The position numbers and the translations under genes are program-made. Below, in pieces: positions 52,652-61,814 of a stretch of DNA of 64,000 nt. Source of the DNA: Paenibacillus plantarum (GTDB taxonomy: Bacteria > Bacillota > Bacilli > Paenibacillales > NBRC-103111); contig NZ_WHNY01000006.1 of NCBI RefSeq assembly GCF_013141695.1, forward strand, positions 62,001 through 126,000, given 5' to 3'. The notes under the pieces were generated by a model. That model did no database searches and was not told the origin of the DNA. It worked only from the letters and a program-made list of their open reading frames with translations. The first letter of the stretch is position 1; the number at the start of each line of letters is the position of its first letter.

Positions 52652-53752
52652 TTAGACTAGAACAGGAACCTCTGCAAGAACTTCCGTTAGAGCCGCAATG
52701 AATTTGGCATTTTGCTCACTTGAACCAATTGTGACACGCAATGATGTTGGGAAGCCCAACATATGACCGCCACGAACAATTAACCCTCGGCGCAATAAGC
52801 CATTGAATACGTCTGCCGCTGGACGTGCTACGTCCACCATAATAAAGTTCCCATGAGCAGGAAACGAGTGCAGCCCAAGTTGTTTAAATTGTTCTTCTAA
52901 GTAGTTTAAACCCGCCGTATTCGCTTCCCGACAGCTTGCGATGAAATCCTGATCATTAATCGCCGCAAGAGCAGCAGCTTGTGCGAAACGAGTCGTATTG
53001 AAGGGCTCTCGCACTTGATTAATCGAACGAATGACATCTGGATGCCCAATACCATAACCAATACGAAGCGAAGCCAGCCCATAGATTTTGGAGAAGGTAC
53101 GCAAAGAGATCACATTCTTGTATTGACCGATTAGCTCTATGCTATCCGGGAACTCGCCTGTTGTGTTGTACTCACAATAAGCTTCATCAAGAACAACAAT
53201 CGTGTGCGCAGGAACTTTAGCTAAGAAAGCTTTAATTTCCGCATCTGTATTCATCGTACCCGTTGGGTTGTTCGGATTACAGATCCATACGATTTTCGTG
53301 CGGTCAGTAATTGCCGCAGCCATAGCATCCAAATCATGCGTGCCATCTTTCAATGGAACTTCAATGGAAACCGCACCCTCAATTTCACAATTGTGTTTGT
53401 ATTGAGGGAAAGTGTGTGAAGCCATGACGGACTCATCACCTGGTACAAGGAAAGCACGCGCCAACATCAGGATAACTTCATCCGAGCCTGCGCCAAAAAT
53501 AAGCTGGTTCGTCTCTACTCCCAATGAAGCTGCTACAGCTTCTGTTAGCTGTACGGCTCCTCCATCTGGATATAGACTAATATTTGCAATTTCAGCTTCA
53601 ATAGCAGCCTTCACATGTGGAGATGACCCGAACGGGTTTTCATTAGAAGCAAGCTTAATTACTTCAGTTAAGCCCAGCTCACGCTTTACTTCATCAATAG
53701 GCTTACCTGGTTGGTAGACTGGTAAATGTATAATGGTTTGTTTCGGTTTCAT
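52652..53752 (-). CDS. hisC: Histidinol-phosphate / aromatic aminotransferase
   Basis: 366 residues, class I PLP aminotransferase of the HisC family: IKLASNENPFGSSPHV, FGAGSDEVILMLARAFLVPGD, IVWICNPNNPTGT, VVLDEAYCEY, and the PLP lysine in SLRTFSKIYGLASLRIGYG. In B. subtilis the enzyme encoded at this exact place serves histidine, tyrosine and phenylalanine synthesis, which explains its position between trpA and tyrA. The same dual role is likely here by gene order. Confidence 0.94.
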   Translation of the reverse strand: MKPKQTIIHLPVYQPGKPIDEVKRELGLTEVIKLASNENPFGSSPHVKAAIEAEIANISLYPDGGAVQLTEAVAASLGVETNQLIFGAGSDEVILMLARAFLVPGDESVMASHTFPQYKHNCEIEGAVSIEVPLKDGTHDLDAMAAAITDRTKIVWICNPNNPTGTMNTDAEIKAFLAKVPAHTIVVLDEAYCEYNTTGEFPDSIELIGQYKNVISLRTFSKIYGLASLRIGYGIGHPDVIRSINQVREPFNTTRFAQAAALAAINDQDFIASCREANTAGLNYLEEQFKQLGLHSFPAHGNFIMVDVARPAADVFNGLLRRGLIVRGGHMLGFPTSLRVTIGSSEQNAKFIAALTEVLAEVPVLV

Positions 53753-53768
53753 GAAGTCACCTCATCAA

Positions 53769-54584
53769 TTAGTTGTTCGTACGCTTTAATTGACCTACAA
53801 AGTTACCTACTTGTTTAAGACCTTCCGGATGAGCAGCATCCTCTTGGAAATGTGGTAATGCGCTCTCGATCGTGCGGACAATCGCACTTCCTACGACAAC
53901 ACCATCGCACAGCTTCTCAAAGCGTTCAACTTGTTCACGCGATGATATGCCGAAGCCTACAACAATGGGAACAGACGCGGCTTCCCGAACAGTTGTAAGG
54001 AAATCTTCAATGCCGCCAAAAAATTCAGCGCGCTCGCCAGTGACCCCAAGGGAAGATACACAATAAACGAACCCACGTGCACTTGAAGCAATACGTTGTA
54101 CACGTTCATTCGATGTTGGTGCAACCAATGGAATCAAATGAACGCCATATTTCTCAGCAATCTCTCTCGTCTCACTATCCTCTTCCAAAGGAAGATCTGG
54201 AATAATAATGCCACTGATTTCATTCTCTTGCATCACTTTGAAAATACGTTCCAAACCAATTTGGAGAACCGGATTATAATAGGTAAAAAGGATGAATGGC
54301 AGCTGTGATCCGCGATTCCTTGCCTGTTTAGCTACATCGATTACATCAAAAATGGAAATTTTACTTTTCAAAGCGCGTTCCGAAGAGCGCTGAATAACAG
54401 GGCCATCTGCGAGTGGATCCGAGTAAGGAACACCAAGCTCGATTAAATCCGCGCCTGCGCGTTCCATTTCTAGAATCAGTTCCAAGGATGCCTCTATCGA
54501 AGGGTCGCCAATCGTTAGAAAAGGGATCATTGCGGTTTCACCGCGCGCTTTGAGTTCTGCAAAACGACTGTCAATACGGTTCAT
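53769..54584 (-). CDS. trpA: Tryptophan synthase alpha chain
   Basis: 271 residues, TIM barrel: MIPFLTIGDPS, DLIELGVPYSDPLADGPVIQRSSERAL (family signature with catalytic Asp), LPLEEDSE, and FVYCVSSLGVTG, VGFGISSREQ. It releases indole from indole-glycerol phosphate for TrpB. Starts 3 nt after the trpB stop. Confidence 0.96.
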   Translation of the reverse strand: MNRIDSRFAELKARGETAMIPFLTIGDPSIEASLELILEMERAGADLIELGVPYSDPLADGPVIQRSSERALKSKISIFDVIDVAKQARNRGSQLPFILFTYYNPVLQIGLERIFKVMQENEISGIIIPDLPLEEDSETREIAEKYGVHLIPLVAPTSNERVQRIASSARGFVYCVSSLGVTGERAEFFGGIEDFLTTVREAASVPIVVGFGISSREQVERFEKLCDGVVVGSAIVRTIESALPHFQEDAAHPEGLKQVGNFVGQLKRTNN

Positions 54585-54587
54585 CGC

Positions 54588-55781
54588 TTATACCCCCTCG
54601 CCAAGATAACTAATAATGGATTCCACATCTTTATCGCCGCGGCCTGACAAGCTCACGATAATGATTTGGTCCTTCGTCATCGTCGGTGCTAATTTCAGCG
54701 TATGGGCAATGGCATGTGCGCTCTCAAGAGCAGGAATGATACCTTCTGTGCGGCTCAACAATTGAAGCGCATCCAGTGCTTCTTGATCCGTTATTGGATA
54801 ATAAGTAGCACGCTCAGCATCTTTGAGGTACGCATGTTCGGGACCAATTCCCGGGTAGTCCAAACCGGCTGAGATCGAATGCGCTGGCAAGACTTGACCA
54901 TACTCATCCTGTAGCAAATAACTGAGTGACCCTTGGAATACACCTGGCGTTCCTTTGGTCATGGTAGCTGCATGCTCCTCCGTATCAACGCCGCGACCCG
55001 CAGCCTCGACACCAATCAATTTCACGGACTCATCTTGAACGAATGGATAGAAAATACCCATCGCGTTACTGCCTCCGCCAACACAAGCAACTACGGCATC
55101 CGGTAATCTACCTTCTGTTTCCAAGATTTGCTCACGGGACTCATCCCCGATCACGCGCTGGAAATCACGAACCATCATTGGATACGGATGAGGTCCAGTT
55201 ACGGATCCTAGAATATAGTACGTATCTTGAACGTTACTTACCCAGTAACGCAATGTTTCATTACAAGCATCTTTCAATGTGCGCGTTCCAGAAGTAACCG
55301 GAATTACTTCCGAACCTAACAATTTCATTCGAAACACATTCAATTGTTGACGTTTCGTGTCTTCTTCGCCCATGAACACTTTACATTCAAAGCCCATTAA
55401 AGCCGCTACTGTCGCTGAAGCAACACCGTGCTGACCTGCCCCAGTTTCCGCGATTATCTTTTTCTTACCCATGCGTTTTGCAAGTACGGCCTGTCCGATG
55501 GTGTTATTAATTTTGTGTGCGCCTGTATGGTTTAAATCTTCACGTTTCAAATAAATCTTCGCTCCGCCAAGTAGCTCGGTTAAGCGTTCTGCGTAGTAAA
55601 GCGGAGTAGGTCTACCCGAATACTGCTTCTGCAAATAACGAACTTCAGCAATAAATTCAGGATCATCTTTATATCGCGCATAAGCTTCTTCAAGCTCATG
55701 TAAGGCATTCATCAATGTTTCGGGCACATAGCGGCCACCGAACTTGCCAAATCTACCTTGCTGATCAGGTACTTGTGTCAC
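54588..55781 (-). CDS. trpB: Tryptophan synthase beta chain
   Basis: 397 residues from a GTG that overlaps the trpF stop by four nt (GTGA). PLP lysine in [39 protein letters not shown], phosphate loop [10 protein letters not shown], and RGDKDVESI near the C-terminus. Standard TrpB1 type, pairing with TrpA. Confidence 0.97.
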   Translation of the reverse strand: MTQVPDQQGRFGKFGGRYVPETLMNALHELEEAYARYKDDPEFIAEVRYLQKQYSGRPTPLYYAERLTELLGGAKIYLKREDLNHTGAHKINNTIGQAVLAKRMGKKKIIAETGAGQHGVASATVAALMGFECKVFMGEEDTKRQQLNVFRMKLLGSEVIPVTSGTRTLKDACNETLRYWVSNVQDTYYILGSVTGPHPYPMMVRDFQRVIGDESREQILETEGRLPDAVVACVGGGSNAMGIFYPFVQDESVKLIGVEAAGRGVDTEEHAATMTKGTPGVFQGSLSYLLQDEYGQVLPAHSISAGLDYPGIGPEHAYLKDAERATYYPITDQEALDALQLLSRTEGIIPALESAHAIAHTLKLAPTMTKDQIIIVSLSGRGDKDVESIISYLGEGV

Positions 55782-56476
55782 TTACGGGTCACCCTTTCCA
55801 CAAACGCGGTTATTTTCGTAATATCTTTCACGCCATCTGTCTCCACGCCGCTCGATACATCAACGCCATCAGGAGCGTAAGCATGTACTAATTGATCTAC
55901 GTTATCATGTCGGAGTCCGCCAGCTACTAGTAATTGAATACCAGCAGAACGAGACCATTCTTGATAAACAGGTATACAATCCCAGGCAAAAGTTGTCCCA
56001 GAACCGCCACCATATACAGGGTCAAAGGTATCTAATAAAATCGCATCTACATGACCGATATAAGGATCGAGTTGCTCAGCTACCTTGGATATAGAAGGTA
56101 TGGAATCTTCTGTTTTGGAGATGGAAACCGATTTAAATACCTGTACACCAAATTGATCACGAACCCATCCACAGAAAGCCGGTGTTTCCTGACTATGAAG
56201 TTGCACGACATCCAGAGGAGCCGCAGCTAAGATATCAACCAACTGCTCTTTCGTTGGATTGACAAAGACGCCAACTGTAAGAGGCACAGTCTGCCCCTTT
56301 GCTTCTTCAGCTTTCAAATAAGCAATCAGCTCGGCTGCCTTCTCTGGCGTGACCTGTCGCTTGCTTGGTGCAAAAACAAAGCCGATATGAGCTATCGGCA
56401 AATGTACGATTGATTTTAACACTTCAACGCTTTGAAGTCCACAAATTTTTACCGTTGGAATCGTTCCCACAGTCAT
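55778..56476 (-). CDS. trpF: Phosphoribosylanthranilate isomerase
   Basis: 232 residues from the ATG at 56476 (AAGGGG upstream; the TTG three bases earlier is less likely). Barrel enzyme starting [12 protein letters not shown] with the catalytic Cys, [52 protein letters not shown] and [12 protein letters not shown]. Separated from trpC by about 180 nt that contain a structured repeat element, unusual for a tight operon. Confidence 0.95.
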   Translation of the reverse strand: MTVGTIPTVKICGLQSVEVLKSIVHLPIAHIGFVFAPSKRQVTPEKAAELIAYLKAEEAKGQTVPLTVGVFVNPTKEQLVDILAAAPLDVVQLHSQETPAFCGWVRDQFGVQVFKSVSISKTEDSIPSISKVAEQLDPYIGHVDAILLDTFDPVYGGGSGTTFAWDCIPVYQEWSRSAGIQLLVAGGLRHDNVDQLVHAYAPDGVDVSSGVETDGVKDITKITAFVERVTRK

Positions 56477-56504
56477 CAAATCCGCCCCTTTCTACCTATA
56501 CATA

Positions 56505-56668
56505 CGAGTTCAAAAAGTCCAGTTTTCAGCACCGAGAAGATTGAAAGAAGCTAGGAAATGAGGAGCGGAGCGTAGTGGAAGCTACGTGAGCACCGGAATT
56601 TCCGGCTGAATTCAATATTCGATGTCGAATACACTTCATGGACTACTTCGTGATCAAAAGTGGACTCC
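56505..56668. repeat. Structured, probably dispersed repeat element between trpF and trpC
   Basis: Ends AGTCCA (56516-56521) and TGGACT (56639-56644, and again 56661-56666) are complementary. Inside are three consecutive hairpins: CGTAG-TGGAAG-CTACG (56571-56586), CCGGA-ATT-TCCGG (56593-56605) and ATTCG-ATGT-CGAAT (56617-56630). The right end runs into the last codons of trpC. From memory, very similar sequences (GAGGAGCGGAGCGTAG..., GTGATCAAAA) recur between genes in Paenibacillus genomes; this was not checked. Confidence 0.7.
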
Positions 56669-57439
56669 CATCAACTGATGAACCGCTTGTTCAACGACGG
56701 GCTGTCGCATGAAATGCTCCCCGATCAGTACAGCTTGTGCCCCTACTTTCTCGACATAAGCCATATCTTCAACGGTAGATATACCGCTCTCGCTCACAAC
56801 AGTTTTACCTTTTGGCATAAAGCTTATTAATTCTTCTGTTGTTCCTAGATCGGTAACGAAGGTTTTTAAATTCCGATTATTAACACCTATCATTTGGGTA
56901 TCCAGCTCAAGTGCGCGCTCCAACTCTTCACGATCATGCACCTCAACGAGTGCATCTAGGCCAAGATCCTTCGCTAGAGTCAAATACTGCTTCATTTGCT
57001 CTGTTGTCAAAATCGCTGCGATCAGCAGAATGGCATCTGCTCCCAGAAGTCTTGCTTCATAGATTTGCTTCGGATCAATGGTGAAATCTTTGCGTAGCAA
57101 CGGAACATTCACCGCTTTACGCACAGCCTTCAAATAATCATTGCTACCTTGGAAATATGAAACATCGGTCAATACCGAAATACAATCGGCGCCTGCACGC
57201 TCATAAGCTTGAGCCAACCCCACCGGTTCGAAATCTGCGCGGATCAATCCTTTGGATGGCGAAGCTTTCTTCACTTCAGCGATAAGTCCCATCGAACGAT
57301 TCTTCCCCAGCGTCAATGCCCGCTCAAAGCCTAAGCAAGGTGGAAGCTGAGAAATTAACTTCTCAGCCTCCGAGATCGAAAAACCGCTCATCGCCTCTAC
57401 TTCAACGCGTTTTGTAGCTACAATTTTATCAAGAAACAT
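56654..57439 (-). CDS. trpC: Indole-3-glycerol phosphate synthase
   Basis: 261 residues. LDKIVATKRVEVEAM, GLIAEVKKASPSKGLIRADF with catalytic Lys, ISVLTDVSYFQGSNDYLKAVRKAVNVPLLRKDFTIDPKQIYEARLLGADAILLI, IGVNNRNLKTF and VVSESGISTVEDM are the family signature segments. Starts inside the end of trpD (11-nt overlap). Its last codons overlap the repeat element at 56505-56668. Confidence 0.96.
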   Translation of the reverse strand: MFLDKIVATKRVEVEAMSGFSISEAEKLISQLPPCLGFERALTLGKNRSMGLIAEVKKASPSKGLIRADFEPVGLAQAYERAGADCISVLTDVSYFQGSNDYLKAVRKAVNVPLLRKDFTIDPKQIYEARLLGADAILLIAAILTTEQMKQYLTLAKDLGLDALVEVHDREELERALELDTQMIGVNNRNLKTFVTDLGTTEELISFMPKGKTVVSESGISTVEDMAYVEKVGAQAVLIGEHFMRQPVVEQAVHQLMGVHF

Positions 57440-58469
57440 GGCATAGTTCTCCTGTATATTGGATTAAATCTTGCAGTTTTTGCTCAGCACGCCCCGAATC
57501 AATGACATCTGCAGCAAATTTCACGCCTTGTTGAAGTGTACCAACATGACCGGTTACGTAAAAGCATGCAGCGGCATTCGCAAGTACGATGTCCCGATAA
57601 GGTCCTTTTTCACCTGCAAAAATATGACGAATGATTTCAGCATTAAGTGAAGCATCTCCACCGGCTACATCTTTGATACTGTGCGCACGAAGTCCTAGGT
57701 CATCCGGCGTAATGGTATAAGTCGAAATAAGATCCGACTTCAGCTCAGACACCTTTGTAGGTGCAGAGATACTGAATTCGTCCAACCCATCCTCGCTGGC
57801 AACAACCATCGCACGCTTCAAGCCGAGTGCTTGCAGCGATTGAGCTAACATCTCCGTCTTGGTTCTGTCGAATACCCCAAGGACTTGGCGATCTGCTCCA
57901 GCAGGATTCGTTAACGGTCCAAGCAAATTGAAAACCGTTCTAAATCCAAGTTCTTTACGAGGTGCTGCAACATGCTTCATTGATTGATGATAGGCCTGTG
58001 CGAACATAAAGCAAATACCCGTACGCTCAAGACATTTCGCAGCTTGTTCCCCACTCAGTGTAATCTTAACGCCAAGCGCTTCTAAGACATCCGCACTACC
58101 ACTTTTACTCGACATCGCTCTATTGCCATGCTTCGCTACTCGGATACCGCCTGCTGATGCTACAATGGCAGCTGTGGTTGAGATATTAAACGTGTCCGCA
58201 CCATCTCCACCTGTTCCACACGTATCAAGTAAGTCACTTTGGTGCACATTCACTTGCACCGCTTTGCTTCGCATTGTCTCCGCAAACCCAGTAATCTCTT
58301 CAAAGGTTTCCCCTTTGATACGAAGAGCCGTCAACAAACTGCCGATTTGTGCTTGTGTTGCCTCTCCATCCATAATCTCAGACATAACACTACGCGCTTC
58401 TTCACGGGATAAATGATTGCCACTAATTACTTTTCCAAGAGCTTGCTGTATCGAAATTGTTCCACTCAT
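57429..58469 (-). CDS. trpD: Anthranilate phosphoribosyltransferase
   Basis: 346 residues. Glycine-rich PRPP loop LLDTCGTGGDGADTFNISTTAAIVAS, KHGNRAMSSKSGSADVLEALG, and FNLLGPLTNPAGADRQVLGV. No fused glutamine amidotransferase domain, so it is the short Bacillus-type TrpD. Overlaps trpC and follows trpE by 21 nt. Confidence 0.96.
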   Translation of the reverse strand: MSGTISIQQALGKVISGNHLSREEARSVMSEIMDGEATQAQIGSLLTALRIKGETFEEITGFAETMRSKAVQVNVHQSDLLDTCGTGGDGADTFNISTTAAIVASAGGIRVAKHGNRAMSSKSGSADVLEALGVKITLSGEQAAKCLERTGICFMFAQAYHQSMKHVAAPRKELGFRTVFNLLGPLTNPAGADRQVLGVFDRTKTEMLAQSLQALGLKRAMVVASEDGLDEFSISAPTKVSELKSDLISTYTITPDDLGLRAHSIKDVAGGDASLNAEIIRHIFAGEKGPYRDIVLANAAACFYVTGHVGTLQQGVKFAADVIDSGRAEQKLQDLIQYTGELCHVS

Positions 58470-58490
58470 GTTCTTCCTTGCCCCTTCCTT

Positions 58491-60038
58491 CTATGAGTTA
58501 ACAAAATAATCTTTGTTAATATCGCTAACAGGTCTTGGCTCAGGACTGAACATGGCTTCTGCCATACGAATTGATTTCAGCAAAGCCGTCGCTTTATTCA
58601 CGGTTTCTTGATATTCACTCTCAGGTACAGAATCCCAAACGATTCCTGCTCCTGCTTGCACATAGGCCTTGCCTTTTTTGAACACAATCGTCCGGATCGT
58701 AATACAAGTGTCCAAATTCCCGGAAAATCCTAGATAACCAATTGCCCCTGCGTAAGAACCGCGTGACTCTGGCTCCAGTTCCGCAATAATGCCCATCGCT
58801 CTCAGCTTCGGTGCTCCAGACACCGTGCCTGCAGGCATACAGGAAAGGAAAGCATCGAAGAAATCCTTATCCTTGGCAATTTTACCAGACACATTGGAAA
58901 CGATATGCATTACGTGTGAGTAGCGTTCAATGTCCATGAACGTATCACATTTAACCGTTCCGAATTCGGAGACACGCCCGATATCATTTCGACCTAGATC
59001 AACCAACATCAAATGCTCTGCGCGTTCTTTCTCATCGGCCAGCAACTCCAACTCAAGTGCGTGATCTTCCTCTGGTGTTTTCCCTCTAGGTCTTGTTCCC
59101 GCAATCGGCCGCGTCTCAACTTTTTCTTCCTCCACTCGTACTAGCAACTCAGGAGACGTTCCAACGATAATCTCGTCGTCCATTTTCAGCACATACATAT
59201 AAGGAGATGGATTCATTGTTCGAAGCACTCGATACACCTGTAAAGGAGAAACCGTTGTTTCCATTTCAAAACGCTGCGAGAGCACGACTTGGAAAATATC
59301 GCCGGCACGAATGTATTCCTTTGCTTTGTTCACATTGGCAATGAACTTATCTTTCGTAATATTGGAGCGAATTTCACCCAAATCCGGTTCTGACACGATC
59401 GGGTTGTGCGTCATCGTATCGGAACTAAGAGGCCGTTTAATTTTCTCAATTGTGGCATCGATTTTCTCACAGGTTGCTTGATACGCTTTCGCGATATCCG
59501 CATCTGTTGCGAATTGGGGAACATGTAGGTTTGCGATCACTTTGATCTGTTGTTTGAAGTGATCAAAGACGATGACCTGATCGCAAAACATGAATTGAAT
59601 ATCATTCATTTGTAAATCATCAATCTGATGAGCTGGTAGTTTCTCATAGTATTGCAATAAATCGTATCCGAAGAATCCAACCGCACCACCCGTAAAGCGA
59701 GGAAGATCAGCAAGCTGAGGGCTGGAGTAGGAACGAAGGTAAGCCTTCAACACTTCGATCGGTTTCTCATCCGTGATTTTTTTCTCGGACCCCGTTTCGA
59801 CCGTTGTTTTTCCATGCTTCGCCGTGATCATCAAGAATGGATCGCTGCCTAAGAAGGAATAACGCGCCCATTTCACTCCTCCCTCTACACTTTCTAAAAG
59901 GAAGGCACGAGGCTCTTGATATAAATGTTGGAATACACGTATTGGCGTCTCGGTATCAGCTAGTAAATGACGCACCACTGGGATCAGATTATAATCTTTG
60001 GACAAACGAATGACTTCTTGTAATTCAGGTGTATACAT
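58491..60038 (-). CDS. trpE: Anthranilate synthase component I
   Basis: 515 residues. Chorismate-binding domain with FQVVLSQRFEM, NPSPYMYVLKMDDEIIVGTSPELLVRV, RPIAGTRPRG, LMLVDLGRNDIGRV and FDAFLSCMPAGTVSGAPKLRAMGIIAELEPESRGSYAGAIGYLGF. The amidotransferase partner TrpG/PabA is not in this operon; as in B. subtilis it is probably encoded with the folate genes. AGAGGGG lies 8 nt before the ATG. Expression should be set by the TRAP-type leader immediately upstream. Confidence 0.96.
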   Translation of the reverse strand: MYTPELQEVIRLSKDYNLIPVVRHLLADTETPIRVFQHLYQEPRAFLLESVEGGVKWARYSFLGSDPFLMITAKHGKTTVETGSEKKITDEKPIEVLKAYLRSYSSPQLADLPRFTGGAVGFFGYDLLQYYEKLPAHQIDDLQMNDIQFMFCDQVIVFDHFKQQIKVIANLHVPQFATDADIAKAYQATCEKIDATIEKIKRPLSSDTMTHNPIVSEPDLGEIRSNITKDKFIANVNKAKEYIRAGDIFQVVLSQRFEMETTVSPLQVYRVLRTMNPSPYMYVLKMDDEIIVGTSPELLVRVEEEKVETRPIAGTRPRGKTPEEDHALELELLADEKERAEHLMLVDLGRNDIGRVSEFGTVKCDTFMDIERYSHVMHIVSNVSGKIAKDKDFFDAFLSCMPAGTVSGAPKLRAMGIIAELEPESRGSYAGAIGYLGFSGNLDTCITIRTIVFKKGKAYVQAGAGIVWDSVPESEYQETVNKATALLKSIRMAEAMFSPEPRPVSDINKDYFVNS

Positions 60039-60103
60039 GGAAACATCCCCTCTCAGCTTGTGAGCTACTCGCGGTCTGCGGCGCTCAAAACTCTATTCGA
60101 ATA

Positions 60104-60132
60104 CAAAAAAACCTCTACCAGGGGTAGAGGTT
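60104..60132 (-). terminator. trp leader attenuator (intrinsic terminator)
   Basis: Perfect 10-bp stem AACCTCTACC-CCT-GGTAGAGGTT followed by seven T on the minus strand, about 66 nt before trpE. Its 5' arm CTCTAC is complementary to GTAGAG within the triplet repeat upstream, so the repeat can act as antiterminator when unbound. Confidence 0.85.
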
Positions 60133-60254
60133 GACTTTAGTTTCAGTAGACGATCAGAATGAATGTGAAAAAAAGAAAATGTTAGCTGGGTATGAACAAA
60201 TAGACGATCCCCCTCTGGGAACGATCCAATGGTCACATAGCTACTTTACTTTTT

Positions 60255-60317
60255 CTCATCTCAACTCGGCTCTGCTCTACTCGACTAAACTCTGCTCTAC
60301 TAACCAAAACTCATCTA
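60255..60317 (-). promoter_or_regulatory. TRAP (MtrB) binding site: twelve GAG/TAG triplets in the trpE leader
   Basis: On the minus (RNA-like) strand, triplets TAG, GAG, then a 7-nt gap, then TAG, GAG, GAG, TAG, GAG, GAG, GAG, GAG, GAG, GAG. The last ten start exactly every 5 nt (60302 down to 60255), with two-base spacers. B. subtilis TRAP, an 11-subunit ring, binds eleven such (G/U)AG triplets with 2-3 nt spacers in the trpE leader. The site begins only a few bases after the promoter. Confidence 0.88.
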
Positions 60318-60322
60318 ATTTC

Positions 60323-60352
60323 ACTATACTACCGTGTAGCTTCATTTGTCAA
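60323..60352 (-). promoter_or_regulatory. Sigma-A promoter of the trp operon, inside the end of aroH
   Basis: Minus strand: perfect TTGACA (60352-60347), 18-nt spacer, TATAGT (60328-60323). The -35 and spacer lie within the last codons and stop of aroH. The TRAP triplets follow at the expected start of transcription. Confidence 0.8.
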
Positions 60353-60715
60353 TTTAACAATATCAGGACGAAGTGCTTTCGCTTCTTTCAAGTACACATG
60401 GTTAATCTCCGCTTGAGTTTTGGTCGTGTTAACCTGAACCATCAAACGAATACATTTGGGTAATGCATTCTCAACTGGCACTTCCAAGGAACACATCAAT
60501 GGAACAAGCTCCCAGCCAATGAGTGTACGAATTGCTCGTGCTGGAAACGTTGCCGTAATATCTTCCGTAACTGTAATGAAAACCGATCCAATATCTTCTG
60601 GACGGAAATCATTCGCTTCTACAATTCCTTGAAGAAGCTCACTCGTTGCAGAAAGAATTTCCTCTGCATCATTCTGTTGAACTGTTGTCGCGCCACGAAT
60701 TCCCCTTAAGTACAT
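60329..60715 (-). CDS. aroH: Chorismate mutase, AroH type
   Basis: 128 residues, the usual length of monofunctional AroH. YLRGIRGATTVQQNDAEEILSATSELLQGIVEAN contains active-site Arg; DIGSVFITVTEDITATFPARAIR, VPLMCSLEMPV-like VPLMCSLEVPVENALPKCIRLMVQVNT and an Arg near position 90 complete the trimeric active site. It turns chorismate to prephenate. Located between aroB and the trp promoter as in B. subtilis; its stop overlaps the trp promoter spacer. Confidence 0.95.
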   Translation of the reverse strand: MYLRGIRGATTVQQNDAEEILSATSELLQGIVEANDFRPEDIGSVFITVTEDITATFPARAIRTLIGWELVPLMCSLEVPVENALPKCIRLMVQVNTTKTQAEINHVYLKEAKALRPDIVKLTNEATR

Positions 60716-60718
60716 TGG

Positions 60719-61813
60719 TTATTTCTCCCCTTTTAGAAGGTCAACAATTTCTCTGACTTGCTGTGAAGTAACATCCTTGCGGATCTCGACTTTACCAATT
60801 TCAGTCGGTATGATATACACCATCGTACCTTCTTTGAATTTCTTATCATGCATCATAGCACTCATAATGCGATCTGTATCCAAATGTGACGGTATGCTCA
60901 CCGGCAATCCGTATTTCACAAATAATCCTTTGGTTACTGTGTGGATGTCCTCACTGTAACCAAACTGCTGGGCAAGCTTTGCAGCGCCGACCATCCCAAT
61001 GGCAATGGCCTCACCATGCAACAGCTCACCGTAGCCCGCTACCGCTTCTAAAGCGTGACCGATTGTGTGGCCAAGGTTTAATATCGCACGGAGATCATTC
61101 TCGCGTTCGTCCTGCGATACGACGATGGCTTTCACTTGACAACCTATATAAAGCGCATAACTTAACGCTTCTGGATCTAACCCTAACAGCTTGTCCGCGT
61201 TTTCATCGCACCACTGTGTGAAAGCAGCATCCCAGATCAATCCATGCTTGATCACTTCAGACAGGCCTGCCTTCACTTCGCGCTCAGGCAAAGTCAACAG
61301 CAAGTCGATGTCGAAGAGGACTAGCTCCGGCTGATGGAACGCCCCGATGATGTTCTTCGCCATCGGGTGATTGACCGCTACCTTGCCGCCGACAGAACTG
61401 TCGTGGGCAAGGATGGTCGTCGGGATCTGCACGAAGCGGATCCCGCGCATGAAGCTCGCCGCAGCGAAGCCGGCGAGATCGCCGACCACGCCTCCTCCGA
61501 GGGCTATGATCGCAGAATTGCGATCAAGGCCCGCCTGGAGGGCGGCGGTTACGATTCCCTCGAGCTGCGCGAGGGATTTGGACGTTTCGCCTGCGGGCAC
61601 GACGCAGGCCGTCGCGGCGAAGCCGCCGTCACGGAGCAGCGTCAGGACGCGCTCCAAGTGCAAGGCCGCCACCGATTCGTCGGTGACGATGAGCAGTGGC
61701 GACTTGCGGCTGAGCTTCGCGCGATCGAACAGTGCCGAGATATTGGTAAGAATGCCTTGGCCAATATAAATGGGATAAGACCGTTCTCCAAGCTCTACGG
61801 TAAGTTCTCTCAT
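60719..61813 (-). CDS. aroB: 3-dehydroquinate synthase
   Basis: 364 residues. NAD site and metal site are visible: IALGGGVVGDLAGFAAASFMRGIRFVQIPTTILAHDSSVGGKVAVNHPMAKNIIGAFHQP, EVIKHGLIWD, and NLGHTIGHALEAVAGYGELLHGEAIAIGM. It closes DAHP to dehydroquinate in the shikimate pathway. Base composition changes inside the gene: 43 of 60 bases from 61441 are G+C, against 24 of 60 from 60841. Starts one base after the aroC stop. Confidence 0.96.
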   Translation of the reverse strand: MRELTVELGERSYPIYIGQGILTNISALFDRAKLSRKSPLLIVTDESVAALHLERVLTLLRDGGFAATACVVPAGETSKSLAQLEGIVTAALQAGLDRNSAIIALGGGVVGDLAGFAAASFMRGIRFVQIPTTILAHDSSVGGKVAVNHPMAKNIIGAFHQPELVLFDIDLLLTLPEREVKAGLSEVIKHGLIWDAAFTQWCDENADKLLGLDPEALSYALYIGCQVKAIVVSQDERENDLRAILNLGHTIGHALEAVAGYGELLHGEAIAIGMVGAAKLAQQFGYSEDIHTVTKGLFVKYGLPVSIPSHLDTDRIMSAMMHDKKFKEGTMVYIIPTEIGKVEIRKDVTSQQVREIVDLLKGEK

Positions 61814-61814
61814 C

